NCBI GenBank assembly: GCA_963756715.1
Contig: CAVWOV010000019.1
Location: forward strand, 434,001-498,000
Reading direction: 5' to 3'
Length of the DNA: 64,000 nt
Source of the DNA: VAZQ01 sp963756715
GTDB taxonomy: Bacteria; Pseudomonadota; Alphaproteobacteria; Rhizobiales; Xanthobacteraceae
Both the position numbers and the translations under genes were made by a program. Shown one piece after another: positions 1 through 9,600 of the stretch. The number at the start of each line of letters is the position of its first letter. Position 1 is the first letter of the stretch. Under the pieces are notes generated by a model. The model saw only the letters and a list, made by a program, of their open reading frames with translations, was not told where the DNA came from and did not search any database.

Positions 1-95
1 GCGCATGGCAGCTCCCAGCCGTGGAAAAGCCCTCGAATGCCGCTCGGCACGATCGAATAATCCATGGCGTGCAACGCGATATTGAGAATGGTCAT
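1..95 (-). CDS. Possible 5' end of a hypothetical protein, cut by the window edge
   Basis: A minus-strand frame opens with ATG at 95 and stays open to the window edge, giving about 31 residues that begin MTILNIALHAMDYS. The composition looks protein-like, but there is no clear ribosome binding site upstream and the fragment is too short to assign to a family. It would be divergent from the phosphatase gene that starts at 229. It may be a chance open frame. Confidence 0.3.
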   Translation of the reverse strand, partial: MTILNIALHAMDYSIVPSGIRGLFHGWELPC

Positions 96-228
96 CTACA
101 ACACGAGGGTGCGTTGGAGGCGGTGACCAATACCTCTCAACGGATGCTGCCCGAATTTGGCGCCGGGCAAACTCAAAGTCGTTAGGCTGCGGGGAACCTC
201 AGGCAACGCCTGAAGGCGGGGAGACGGC

Positions 229-1011
229 ATGACGGCGATCGATTTTTCCGCTTTTTTAAACGAACTCGCGACCATCTCCGGCGAAACCATCCTGCCTTTC
301 TTCCGCACCGCGCTGAGCGTCGCGGACAAGGGCCGGCCCGGCAGCTTCGACCCGGTCACCGCCGCCGACCACGCCGCCGAAACCGCGATGCGCACCCTCA
401 TCCGCCGCACCTTCCCGGATCACGGCATCATCGGGGAGGAATACGGCAATGAGCGTGCGGAGGCCGAGTATGTCTGGGTTCTCGACCCGATCGACGGCAC
501 GAAGTCCTTCATCTCCGGAATGCCAGCTTGGGGCACGCTGATCGGCCTGATGCGGAACGGCGAGCCGGTCTACGGCATGATGAACCAGCCGTTCACCCGC
601 GAACGCTTCAGCGGCGATGGCGGCGCGGCGTACTATCGCGGTCCGGCAGGCGCACGCGCACTGATGGTGCGCGGCTGTGAACACCTTTCCGAGGCGGTGC
701 TGCTCACCACAAGTCCGCGGCTGATGAACGGCGCCGACCGCACGGCGTTCGAGCGGGTCGAGGCCGCGGTGCGGCTCTCTCGCTATGGCGGGGATTGCTA
801 CGCCTATTGCATGCTGGCGGCCGGACATATCGATCTCGTTATCGAAACCGAACTCAAACCCTACGACGTGCTCCCGCTGGTGCCGATCATTCAAGGCGCC
901 GGCGGCATCATCACGTCCTGGGAGGGCACCGCACCGAACGCCGGCGGGCGCGTCATCGCGGCCGGCGACAAGCGCGTACACGCGGCCGCGATGGAGTTGC
1001 TGAAGGGATAA
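229..1011 (+). CDS. hisN: Histidinol-phosphatase, inositol monophosphatase family
   Basis: Predicted Mg2+-dependent phosphatase of 260 residues in the inositol monophosphatase superfamily, most like the HisN histidinol-phosphate phosphatase that supplies histidinol for histidine synthesis. Visible metal and phosphate motifs are IIGEEYG near residues 67-73, WVLDPIDGTKSF near 83-94, and a C-terminal GGDCYAY followed by a KPYDVLPL stretch, the signature Asp-containing region of the family. The ATG at 229 follows a GGGGAG ribosome binding site about eight bases upstream. It stands alone, convergent with the hydrolase that ends at 1041. A general inositol monophosphatase is the main alternative, since the two are hard to separate by sequence alone; the family assignment is secure and the substrate is inferred. 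Confidence 0.85.
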   Translation: MTAIDFSAFLNELATISGETILPFFRTALSVADKGRPGSFDPVTAADHAAETAMRTLIRRTFPDHGIIGEEYGNERAEAEYVWVLDPIDGTKSFISGMPAWGTLIGLMRNGEPVYGMMNQPFTRERFSGDGGAAYYRGPAGARALMVRGCEHLSEAVLLTTSPRLMNGADRTAFERVEAAVRLSRYGGDCYAYCMLAAGHIDLVIETELKPYDVLPLVPIIQGAGGIITSWEGTAPNAGGRVIAAGDKRVHAAAMELLKG

Positions 1012-1040
1012 CTGCGTGCGTCAGGGTGCCGGAGCGGCAT

Positions 1041-1988
1041 TCAGCCGAACATCGGCGAGCCTGGAATGAAGGCATCGAACGCCGCGAACACCTGGCCGCG
1101 AAAGCGGTCCTGCTCCATCAGCAGTTCGTGTCGCGCGCCCGGCACGATGAGGTGAGAGCCGGCGCGCAGCCGCACCGAGAACTCGTCGATCGCCGGGGTC
1201 GATACGATCTGATCGTGGCCGGCCGCAATGATGAGGATCGGCTGGCGGATTCGTCCCGGATAGCTCGGTTGGGAAATTTCGCCCATCACGCGGAAGGCCG
1301 CGTCGGTCCAGGCCACGGTCGGCCAGCCGATCGCAAGCGCGGGCTCGGCTTCCAGGACCGCCACGTTGCGAGCGTAACGCACCGGATCGGAGGTCAGGAG
1401 ATTTCCGACGAACGGCCTCGGCATCATCACCGCCGCGTCACCACCGGGAACGTATTGCGACCCAAGCCCCGCGTACCGCATGACCCTGACGAGCGAACGG
1501 GTTAAGAGCGAGCGCCGCTTGCCGGGAAGCGCCACCATTGGCGCGAGCAGCACCATGCGGTCGAACCAGCGCAGCCCGTGATAGGCCGCGCGCAGCAGCA
1601 CGGTCGCACCCATCGAATGCGCCAACGCAAAATGCGGCGGTGGACAGTCCGGCAGCACCACCTCGTTGATGAAGGATTCGAGATCGATCTGGTAATCTGA
1701 AAACCGCCGGACATAGCCCTTGCGCGAATTGCGCAGCGCCCGCTCCGAGCCCCCCTGCCCGCGCCAGTCGATCGTCGCGACCGCAAAGCCGCGGGCGCGC
1801 AGATCGCGTACCGTCTCGAAATATTTCTCAATAAACTCGGCGCGGCCCTGGAACAGACACACCGTCCCCTTGCGGCCGGGCGGCGGCTCCCAACGCGCGA
1901 AGCGAATCTCGACACCATCGCGGGTCTTGATCGTGCCGGAGACCGCGCCTTCGGGCACCGGATTGGCGGGAATATCGACAAGGGTCAT
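1041..1988 (-). CDS. Alpha/beta hydrolase, lysophospholipase (PldB/monoacylglycerol lipase) type
   Basis: A 315-residue alpha/beta-hydrolase. The likely catalytic triad is Ser125 in the nucleophile elbow AHSMGA, Asp259 in AAGHDQIV and His287 in GARHELL. An oxyanion region VCLFQGRAEF near residue 43 and the DWRGQGGS strand-turn near 74 match the lysophospholipase/monoacylglycerol lipase subgroup (Hydrolase_4). It probably releases fatty acids from lysophospholipids or monoglycerides at the cytoplasmic membrane, although the true substrate cannot be read from the sequence. There is no signal peptide. The gene is divergent from hsp20 and convergent with hisN, so it is probably transcribed on its own. 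Confidence 0.8.
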   Translation of the reverse strand: MTLVDIPANPVPEGAVSGTIKTRDGVEIRFARWEPPPGRKGTVCLFQGRAEFIEKYFETVRDLRARGFAVATIDWRGQGGSERALRNSRKGYVRRFSDYQIDLESFINEVVLPDCPPPHFALAHSMGATVLLRAAYHGLRWFDRMVLLAPMVALPGKRRSLLTRSLVRVMRYAGLGSQYVPGGDAAVMMPRPFVGNLLTSDPVRYARNVAVLEAEPALAIGWPTVAWTDAAFRVMGEISQPSYPGRIRQPILIIAAGHDQIVSTPAIDEFSVRLRAGSHLIVPGARHELLMEQDRFRGQVFAAFDAFIPGSPMFG

Positions 1989-2210
1989 GGATGATCGGGA
2001 AAGCCGGTGCGTGGGCAGGCCGACGCCTTATAGCAGGGGTTGGCGCTTGCTCAAGACGCCATCGGCCGGCGGCAAGGTTGCCTGCAGAGGCCCCTCTCGG
2101 ATGTCGGCGGCGGGCGAAGAAAACCCCACTCACGAGGGCACTTGGGCCCCCTTGCGGCCTCCAGGGCCCTTCCTACATGAAGATTGCGCAGGCCCATTCG
2201 GGATGCGCTG

Positions 2211-2266
2211 AACCGGTCCGACCCTCTCGGGTGGACCTCCGCATGTCGCTTCAAGGAGGATATGCC
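2211..2266 (+). promoter_or_regulatory. ROSE-type RNA thermometer in the hsp20 leader
   Basis: Two consecutive hairpins lie directly in front of the hsp20 start. The first is GGTCC (2215-2219), G, ACCC, loop TCTC, GGGT, GGACC (2233-2237). The second runs from 2241 to 2265: GCATG, TCGCT, loop TCAA, GGAGGA, TATGC. TCGCT fits the ROSE consensus U(U/C)GCU and pairs with the ribosome binding site GGAGGA at 2255-2260 with its central G unpaired or in a G-G pair, as in the described ROSE hairpin. Such elements melt on heat shock and free the ribosome binding site. The leader probably extends further upstream, but its 5' end cannot be placed. Confidence 0.75.
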
Positions 2267-2722
2267 ATGCGAACTTTCGATCTTGCTCCCCTCTATCGTT
2301 CGACCGTCGGTTTCGACCGGCTGTTTTCCCTCTTCGATCAACTCGGCGACGGTGGCTCGCCCGGTTATCCGCCGTACAATATCGAGCGGACCGGTGACAA
2401 CGAGTACCGCGTCACGGTTGCGGTCGCAGGCTTTGCCGAGCCTGAGCTCAGCATCGAGGTCAAGGAAAACGCCCTGACGATCCGCGGCGACAAGCAAACC
2501 AAGACCGACGAGCACCAAGGCGAGACGCTCTATCAGGGCATCGCGGCGCGCGCCTTCGAGCGCGTGTTCCAGCTCGCCGACTACGTCCAGGTCAAGGGCG
2601 CATCGCTGGAGAACGGCCTGCTGCACGTCGACCTCGTGCGCGAGATCCCCGAGGCCAAGAAGCCGCGCCAGATTCGCATCGGCGGCGGCAACAGCAAGGT
2701 GGTTGAAGCCAAGGCCGCCTAA
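2267..2722 (+). CDS. Small heat shock protein, Hsp20/alpha-crystallin family
   Basis: A 151-residue ATP-independent holdase chaperone of the IbpA type, which binds unfolding proteins in the cytoplasm. The alpha-crystallin domain spans about residues 35-135, with the PPYNIER entry, a TVAVAGFAE strand, the ALTIRGDK segment and the ENGLLHVDLVRE region that holds the family's G-L/I-L motif. Only a short tail follows. An in-frame frame extends upstream to 1991, but the ATG at 2267 is chosen because GGAGGA lies six bases before it inside a ROSE-like hairpin, so translation is probably temperature controlled. The gene is followed at once by a strong terminator, which indicates a single-gene transcript. 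Confidence 0.92.
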   Translation: MRTFDLAPLYRSTVGFDRLFSLFDQLGDGGSPGYPPYNIERTGDNEYRVTVAVAGFAEPELSIEVKENALTIRGDKQTKTDEHQGETLYQGIAARAFERVFQLADYVQVKGASLENGLLHVDLVREIPEAKKPRQIRIGGGNSKVVEAKAA

Positions 2723-2772
2723 CGCGGCTGCCTAAAGAGACCACGTCGGCGGTCATCCGTTCGACTGCAGGG

Positions 2773-2805
2773 AGCGCCCCGGAATCCGGGGCGCTTTCAT
2801 TTTGC
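2773..2805 (+). terminator. Rho-independent terminator of hsp20
   Basis: A perfect 10-bp stem AGCGCCCCGG / CCGGGGCGCT (2773-2782 and 2786-2795) with loop AAT is followed by a T-rich stretch ending near 2803. It lies 50 bp after the hsp20 stop codon. The opposing gene ends at 2850, so the stem may serve both strands. Confidence 0.85.
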
Positions 2806-2849
2806 GAGCCACCGCAGAACGAAGACCAAATCGCCGCCGGCAGCCCCTT

Positions 2850-3572
2850 CTACTCGTATTGCTCGTAGACCGGAGCGGGCATGGGAGCGGTGACCGCCGG
2901 CGTCGTCGGAGCCACAGCATTGCTGGTGCCGGTTGTTGCAGCGGGCGGCGTCACTCGCGGGGCTGCGGGCGTGACCCGCGGCGCTTCGACAGGTTCGGCG
3001 GCCGCTAGTTTGGGCCGCGGTCTTGGTATCGGCGCGTGAGCACTACGCTTCGCAGCGGTGGTCGCGCTTGTCGTCGCCGCGCGGCGAGGCGCCTCCGGCA
3101 GATCACCGTCATCGACCGCCGGACCGTTGGATGACGAACCATAGGACGAACCGTAGGGCTCCGGACCATCTATATCGGTCGCCAAGCCGGCCGTCCGCGA
3201 ATTCGGGCCATAGCCGTCGGGCACCGCCGCAATCCCTGCCGGCGGTCGCGCATAAGGTGGCGGCAGCGGCAACTCTCCCAGCCCGGCGACGTTGCGAGTC
3301 GGGGCCAACGGAATCACACGGACAATGTGCCCCAGACGCGCGTCGACCACGACACGGACCTCTCGTCCCGCTGGATTGACCGCATGCAGCACGAAGGTTG
3401 GTCCCTGCCGTACCGGTCGGCTCAAGGGCTCGAGGCCGGTCGAGCGCACCAGGGCGAGAACCTCGACGCGCCGCAGCATTCCGGTCGGCGGGTAGGCCTG
3501 CGCAAAGGCCGGCGCAGAGCCCACAACGGTAACGGCCAGCAAGCCGGCGTAGATCGCGAGTTTCTGTCTCAC
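2850..3572 (-). CDS. Secreted proline/alanine-rich protein with PepSY-like domain
   Basis: A 240-residue protein of unknown function. The frame extends further 5', but a GTG at 3572 preceded by GGGGGAG is the better start because it places a typical Sec signal peptide (cleavage after APAFA) at the N-terminus. Residues about 30-90 resemble the PepSY-like segment common in rhizobial hypothetical proteins: a helix with a V..LVRSTGLEPLSRP motif, then strands ending RVVVDARLGHIVRV. The remainder is low-complexity Pro/Ala/Thr-rich sequence with no predicted fold. It is probably periplasmic. A TTAACCAT box at 3653 lies about 80 bp upstream. Exact function cannot be assigned. Confidence 0.65.
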   Translation of the reverse strand: MRQKLAIYAGLLAVTVVGSAPAFAQAYPPTGMLRRVEVLALVRSTGLEPLSRPVRQGPTFVLHAVNPAGREVRVVVDARLGHIVRVIPLAPTRNVAGLGELPLPPPYARPPAGIAAVPDGYGPNSRTAGLATDIDGPEPYGSSYGSSSNGPAVDDGDLPEAPRRAATTSATTAAKRSAHAPIPRPRPKLAAAEPVEAPRVTPAAPRVTPPAATTGTSNAVAPTTPAVTAPMPAPVYEQYE

Positions 3573-3652
3573 GTCACGACTCCCCCTTAGAGTCTGCGCC
3601 GTGCTCGCCGGTACCCTGATCCTCGCCCGCGAAGCGCAGCGCGTCATGAGGG

Positions 3653-3660
3653 TTAACCAT
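3653..3660. promoter_or_regulatory. TTAACCAT box, possible CtrA half-site
   Basis: TTAACCAT matches the half-site described for the alphaproteobacterial cell-cycle regulator CtrA. It lies about 80 bp upstream of the GTG start of the secreted PepSY-like protein. A lone 8-mer is weak evidence; it is listed because similar boxes precede other envelope genes in this window. Confidence 0.25.
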
Positions 3661-3699
3661 AGCGGGGATTAGGGCGTGGCTTTGACCGCCGCGTGGCCA

Positions 3700-4755
3700 T
3701 CAGGCGGAACGTGACGCAGCGACGAATCTGTCGACCTCATCGGGGATTGTGGCGAAAGAGGTAACCAGCCGCGCCACGATGTGATCCGCGGTCAATTCAG
3801 TCGCTCGCGGAATGGAATTTGTCGTCCAGACGTAATAATTCGCGCCCGCCGCCTTGAGCCGCCGATCGGTGCGCGGCGGCAGCGCCACGAACACTTCGTT
3901 CGCCTCGACCGGCCAGATCGGCGCGATGCCGGCCGCGACGAGCTTCTCCGCCAGACGATCCGCCATCGCGTTGGCATGCCGCGCCAGCTTGAGCCAAAGG
4001 TCGTCGGCGAGGTAGGCCTCGAACTGCGCCGCGATGAAGCGGTGCTTGGACACGAGATGGCCGCCGCGCTTGCGACGTTCCGACATGCCGGCCGCGCGCG
4101 CCGGATCAAAGAACACGACCGCTTCGGCAGCGAGCGCGCCGCCCTTGGTGGCGCCGAACGAGAGGACATCTACGCCAGCCCGCCAGGTCGCCTCCGCCGG
4201 CGACGCATTCATCCGCACCAGCGCCGCCGCAAAGCGCGCTCCGTCAACATGAACTGTCAGCCCGCGCGCATGCGCGATATCGGCGAGAGCGCGGATTTCA
4301 TGCGGCCGGTAGATCGTTCCGGCTTCCGTTGCTTGCGACAGCGACAGCACCGCCGGGCTGACATGATGCGGGCCCCCCCATTGCCCCTGCTCGAGCATGC
4401 GCTGCAGGGTCTCCGGCATGATCCTGCCGGCTTCGCCCGGCAGGCCGATCAGTTTGATGCCGCCGCCGAAGAACTCAGGCGCCCCGCATTCGTCGGTCGC
4501 GATGTGCGCCTCGGCATGACACAGCACCGCACCCCATGGCGGCGTCAGATGCGCCAGCGCGAGCGCATTCGCCGCCGTCCCGGTCGGCAGCAGAAACACC
4601 GCCACGTCGCGTTCGAAGATTTCGGCGAAGCGCTGTTCGACCCGCTTTGTCCAGTCGTCCCGGCCGTAGGCCAGCGCGGCGCCCTGGCTGGCGCGGGCGA
4701 TCGCCGCGAGAATTTCCGGCGCGACGCCCGCCGCATTGTCGCTGGCGAAATTCAT
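3700..4755 (-). CDS. ltaE: Low-specificity L-threonine aldolase
   Basis: A 351-residue PLP enzyme of fold type I that cleaves L-threonine or allo-threonine to glycine and acetaldehyde. The N-terminal MNFASDNAAG segment, the cofactor-binding LLPTGTAAN loop (about 55-63), the HVDGARF motif with the PLP-binding Asp (169-175), and SFGATKGG with the probable Schiff-base Lys204 are all in place. The length is typical of the beta-eliminating lyase family. The broken glutathione S-transferase gene ends 54 bp upstream on the same strand and a DoxX gene lies beyond it, so a three-gene transcript is possible. Confidence 0.9.
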   Translation of the reverse strand: MNFASDNAAGVAPEILAAIARASQGAALAYGRDDWTKRVEQRFAEIFERDVAVFLLPTGTAANALALAHLTPPWGAVLCHAEAHIATDECGAPEFFGGGIKLIGLPGEAGRIMPETLQRMLEQGQWGGPHHVSPAVLSLSQATEAGTIYRPHEIRALADIAHARGLTVHVDGARFAAALVRMNASPAEATWRAGVDVLSFGATKGGALAAEAVVFFDPARAAGMSERRKRGGHLVSKHRFIAAQFEAYLADDLWLKLARHANAMADRLAEKLVAAGIAPIWPVEANEVFVALPPRTDRRLKAAGANYYVWTTNSIPRATELTADHIVARLVTSFATIPDEVDRFVAASRSA

Positions 4756-4809
4756 GCGAAGTCAGGTCCACTCAATTCGGAATGATCGGTCGAGACAAGC
4801 GGGCGCGGC

Positions 4810-5456
4810 TTATTGCGGGAAGAGCTTGCGATAAGGCTCAGCTTCCTTGACCGCCCGGCTGAAGGACGGTCGGTTCATCAGCCGTTCGAAGTAGCGCGTC
4901 ACGTTATGATGGCCCTTCTCGGCAAAAGGAGCCACCAGGTTCGCGTAGTATAGCGCAGGCGCGGCGGCACAGTCGGCCATGCTAAAGGCGTCGCCCAATG
5001 CCCAGGTCCTCGTCGCCATATCTTTGTCAATGGTGCCGCACGCGGTCTCCAGCAGTCCTCGCGCCTGATCCACGCCGAATGGATCTTCTTGTCCGCGGGA
5101 CGCAACCGGTCGCCGACGATCTTCTGCATCGGCACCTGCACATACAGGTCATAGAACGATCGAGCATCCGCGCCTGTCCGGCAAGGTCGGCGTCAGTGGG
5201 AACGAGCTTTGTCCTGCCCGGATAATGCAGATCGAGATATTCAATGATGAGGCTCGACTCCGGGACCGTCCGATCCCGCGCTTCGTCCCGCAGGACCGGG
5301 AACTTGCCGATCGGCCAGACTTCAGGAACGCCGCACGCGAGTCCTTGTTGCCGAGATCGACAGGTGAGGCTCGAAAGGCGTGTCGTTCTCATACAGAGCG
5401 ACCAGCGCCTTCTGGCAGAAGGACGATAACGGGTGGAAATAGAGCTTGAGCGACAT
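4810..5456 (-). pseudogene. Glutathione S-transferase, broken by several frameshifts
   Basis: Conceptual joining of frames gives a cytosolic glutathione S-transferase of about 215 residues. The N-terminal thioredoxin fold starts with MSLKLYFHPLSSFCQKA at 5456, continues as WPIGKFPVLRDE and reaches the glutathione-binding ESSLIIEYLD motif. The helical C-terminal domain includes WALGDAFSMADCAAAP, the conserved N-capping box region, and ends EPYRKLFPQ. At least four frame changes are needed, near 5355, 5325, 5165 and 5095, in about 650 bp. Residues remain well conserved on both sides of each, so consensus errors seem likelier than decay. It sits between DoxX and threonine aldolase genes on the same strand. 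Confidence 0.75.
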
Positions 5457-5534
5457 GAAGCTGCCCGGTTGCTTGCTTTAATGGTTGCGGCGCCAGACCC
5501 AGCACTCTGCTCGCCTCGGTCCGAAGCGCCAATA

Positions 5535-6101
5535 TCAGCGAAATTCCGGGGCCTTTTCGCGTCGGTAGAGATAGCGGATCAGTGCGTCGAACGAGATCGC
5601 GCCGGGGCCGACCGACAGCAGCACCATCAGGATCGATATCCAATAGATCTGCGTGGTCCAGAATTCCCCCGGCGTAACGTAAACCACCGACAGCACGGTC
5701 AGGATCAGCAGCAGCAACGCGGACAGGCGGGTGGCAAAGCCAAGGACCAGGCAAATCGGCAGGATGAATTCCGCATAGGCGAAAACATGGGCGGTGACCG
5801 TCGGCGGTACGGGCAGATTGGCGTAAAGGGTCTCGTACATTTCCATGGCCGCGTGCTTGATCTGCGTCGGCAGCACGACGGAATAATCAAAACCCCGCAT
5901 GTTGATGTGAAGGATCAGCCCGTCGATCTTCGCCTGCCCCTCCAAAAAGAAGAGCCGGGCCATGACGAAGCGGAGCCCAAGCCCCACCAGCGCGTAGGGC
6001 ACGATTCCGCACACCGCCACCAGCGCATTGACCGCCGATGCGGTCCGCGAATGCCGGCGCCGCGCCGCGAGTGGCGGAGAGCGGACTGCAATGTCGGTCA
6101 T
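5535..6101 (-). CDS. DoxX family membrane protein
   Basis: A 188-residue integral membrane protein. After a 25-residue polar N-terminus there are four hydrophobic segments (about 27-50, 95-125, 125-145 and 148-170). The R-L-F-F-L-E-G loop after the first helix and the closing L-I-R-Y-L-Y-R end match the DoxX family, related to the small subunit of archaeal thiosulfate:quinone oxidoreductase and to redox-stress complexes in bacteria. The real role is unknown. The glutathione S-transferase gene begins 78 bp downstream on the same strand, which fits a thiol/oxidative stress context. Confidence 0.75.
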   Translation of the reverse strand: MTDIAVRSPPLAARRRHSRTASAVNALVAVCGIVPYALVGLGLRFVMARLFFLEGQAKIDGLILHINMRGFDYSVVLPTQIKHAAMEMYETLYANLPVPPTVTAHVFAYAEFILPICLVLGFATRLSALLLLILTVLSVVYVTPGEFWTTQIYWISILMVLLSVGPGAISFDALIRYLYRREKAPEFR

Positions 6102-6608
6102 GGAAGTCCCATCAATTTAGCTGCGCTCGATCGAGCGACGAATCCGCGCGCTCCGCTGCCACTTGGCGCATCAGCATCGCGCCGCGCGGCAGCATCGACC
6201 AATCGAAAACAGCGGTCAATCGCGCGCGCGGCGCCAAAGCTATCGTTTTGATCCCGATGGGCCGACCAAAATCCCGCGACCGCCCGGTGCGGAAATTATC
6301 GGCAAAATAACAGCATTTCCTGTTAGGCGAACTCTTGTCTCCAAGATTAGAATTTGGCAAGGTATGTTAGGACAGTATTGCTGTCCCACTTGGCGGCACC
6401 CGTACGATGGCCACGGCCGGCTTTGTCATCCAGCCCGCGTCGGCAGTGCGTACGGTGCGACGGGGCGTTACACGGCCGCCAAATGCCGGAGCGCAGTAGC
6501 TCTTGGACCGTGGCGCTCATTGGCGCGACGGATGCGGGTATGCCCGCGAGAGGCGAGGATCACCATGGGTGCAAAACCGGCAGGCGGAATGAGTGAAGGG
6601 CGCCGCGC
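6102..6608. other. Intergenic region between doxX and gltB, no gene supported
   Basis: No frame here has a convincing start, ribosome binding site or recognisable product. The stretch from about 6280 to 6370 is distinctly AT-richer than its surroundings and is a reasonable place for the divergent promoters of doxX and gltB. No terminator or clear repeat was seen. Confidence 0.5.
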
Positions 6609-9600
6609 ATGACCGACCGTGACAACGACGGTACCGATTGCGCCCTGCCGGCAGCGCAGGGCCTCTACGATCCGGCGCTGGAGAAGGATTCCTGCGGCGT
6701 CGGCTTCATCGCCGATATCAAGGGCCGCAAATCGCATCAACTGGTCGAAGACGCGCTCGCCATCCTGTGCAATCTGGAGCACCGCGGCGCGGTCGGTGCC
6801 GACCCGCGCGCCGGCGACGGCGCCGGCATCCTGGTGCAGATACCGCACGCATTTTTCGCCAAGAAGGCCGACACGCTCGGCTTCAAGCTGCCCGAGCCGG
6901 GCGAATACGCCGTCGGCAACCTGTTCATGCCGCGCGATCCCGACTGGCGGCAGATTATCCGCGACATCTACGTCCAGAACATCAAGAAGGAGGGCATGAC
7001 GATCCTCGGGTGGCGCGACATTCCGAGCGACAACTCGACGCTCGGCTCCTCCGTCAAGCCGACCGAGCCCGTGCACCAGCAGGTGTTCATCGGCCGCGGC
7101 AGGAAGATCAAGAGCGAGGACGAGTTCGAGCGCCGGCTCTACATGCTGCGCAAGTGGATTTCGAGCCGCATTTACATGCGCCGCGAGCGCCGGTTGTCGG
7201 GCTATTACCCGGTGTCGATCTCCTGCCGAACCGTGGTCTACAAGGGCATGTTCCTCGCCGACCAGCTCGGCGCCTACTATCCCGACCTGCGGGACCCGGA
7301 TTTCATCAGCGCGCTTGCGCTGGTCCACCAGCGCTTCTCGACCAACACCTTCCCGACCTGGTCGCTGGCGCATCCCTACCGGATGATCGCCCACAACGGC
7401 GAGATCAACACGCTGCGCGGCAACAACAACTGGATGGCGGCGCGCCAGGCATCGGTATCCTCACCGCTGTTCGGCGACGACATCGAGAAGCTCTGGCCCA
7501 TCTCTTACGAGGGTCAGTCGGACACCGCCTGCTTCGACAACGCGCTCGAATTCCTCACCATGGGCGGCTACTCGCTCGCGCATGCGGTGATGATGATGAT
7601 TCCCGAGGCCTGGGCGGGCAATCCGCTGATGGATGAGGAACGGCGCGCGTTCTACGAATACAACGCCGCGCTGATGGAGCCGTGGGACGGCCCGGCCGCG
7701 ATCGCCTTCACCAATGGCAAGCAGATCGGCGCCACGCTCGACCGCAACGGCCTGCGCCCTGCCCGCTACTTCGTGACCCGCGACGACCGCATCATCATGG
7801 CGTCCGAGATGGGCGTGCTGCCGATCCCCGAAAAGGACATCGTCACCAAGTGGCGGCTGCAGCCGGGCAAGATGCTGCTGGTCGACCTCGACGAAGGCCG
7901 GCTTATTCCCGACGAGGAGCTCAAGAGCACGCTCGCCAAGAGCCATCCGTACAAGGAGTGGCTCGAGCGCACGCAGATCGTGCTGGAGGATTTGCCGACG
8001 GCACCGAACGAGGCCGTGCTCTCGAACCTCGCGCTGCTCGATCGCCAGCAGGCCTTCGGCTACACCCAGGAGGACCTGCGCATCCTGATGACGCCGATGG
8101 CGATCCAGGGCGAAGAGGCGACCGGCTCGATGGGCAACGACACGCCGATCTCGGCGTTGTCCGACAAGCCGAAGCTGCTGTTCACCTACTTTAAGCAGAA
8201 TTTCGCCCAGGTCACGAATCCGCCGATCGACCCGATCCGCGAAGAACTGGTGATGAGCCTGGTCTCGATCATCGGTCCGCGGCCGAACCTGTTCGATCTC
8301 GAGGGCCTGTCGCGCAGCAAGCGGCTGGAGGTACGCCAGCCGATCCTTACCAATGCCGACCTCGAAAAGATCCGCTCGATCTCCGAGGTTGGCGACGGCC
8401 ATTTCAAGTCGCGCTTCCTCGACACCACCTGGCCGGCCGAAGCCGGCGCGGCCGGGCTCAAGGATGGCCTCGATGCCCTTTGCGCGCGCGCCGAAGCCGC
8501 CGTCCGCGAAGGCATCAACATCATCATCCTGTCCGACCGCCGCGCCAGCGCCGATCAGATCCCGATGCCGTCGCTGCTTGCCTGCGCGGCCGTGCACCAT
8601 CACCTGATCCGGCAAGGTCTGCGCACATCAGTCGGCATCGTCGTCGAATCCGGCGAGCCGCGCGAGGTGCACCATTTCGCCTGTCTGGCCGGCTACGGCG
8701 CCGAGGCGATCAACCCCTACCTCGCCTTCGAGACGCTGGTCGCGATGAAGGACGACCTGCCGCAGAAGGTCGAGGAGAAGGAGATCGTCAAGCGCTACAT
8801 CAAGTCGGTGGGCAAGGGCTTGCTCAAGGTCATGTCCAAGATGGGCATCTCGACCTATCAATCCTATTGCGGCGCGCAGATTTTCGACGCCGTCGGGCTC
8901 AAGTCCGATTTCGTCGCCGAGTACTTCACCGGCACCGCCACCCGCATCGAGGGTGTCGGTCTGCAGCAGATCGCCGAAGAGAGCGTACGGCGTCACCGCG
9001 ACGCTTTCGGCGATGCACCGGTCTACCGGGGCGCGCTCGACGTCGGCGGCGAGTACCAGTTCCGCATCCGCGGTGAGGACCATGTCTGGACCGCGGCCAC
9101 AGTATCGACGTTGCAGCACGCGGTCCGTGGCAATCTGCCCGACCAATACCGGGCCTATGCCAAGGTTTCGAACGAGCAGTCGGAGCGGCTTCTCACCATT
9201 CGCGGCCTGTTCCGCCTCAAGTCGGCGGAAGAGGACGGCCGCAAGCCGGTCCCGCTCGACGAGGTCGAATCCGCCGAAAGCATCGTGCGCCGCTTCGCGA
9301 CCGGCGCCATGTCGTTCGGTTCGATCTCGCGCGAGGCCCACACCACGCTCGCGATCGCGATGAACCGCATCGGCGGCAAATCGAACACCGGCGAGGGTGG
9401 AGAAGAAGCGGATCGTTTCAAGCCGCTGCCGAACGGCGACAGCATGCGCTCGGCGATCAAGCAGGTCGCCTCCGGCCGTTTCGGCGTGACGGCCGAGTAC
9501 CTCGTCAACTCCGACATGATGCAGATCAAGATGGCGCAGGGCGCCAAGCCCGGCGAAGGCGGTCAGCTTCCCGGGCACAAGGTCGACAAGACCATCGCCA

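Noticed and set aside
6163..6612. Open frame of 149 residues running into the gltB start
   Set aside because: It overlaps the probable promoter region, ends at the gltB start, and its product looks random.
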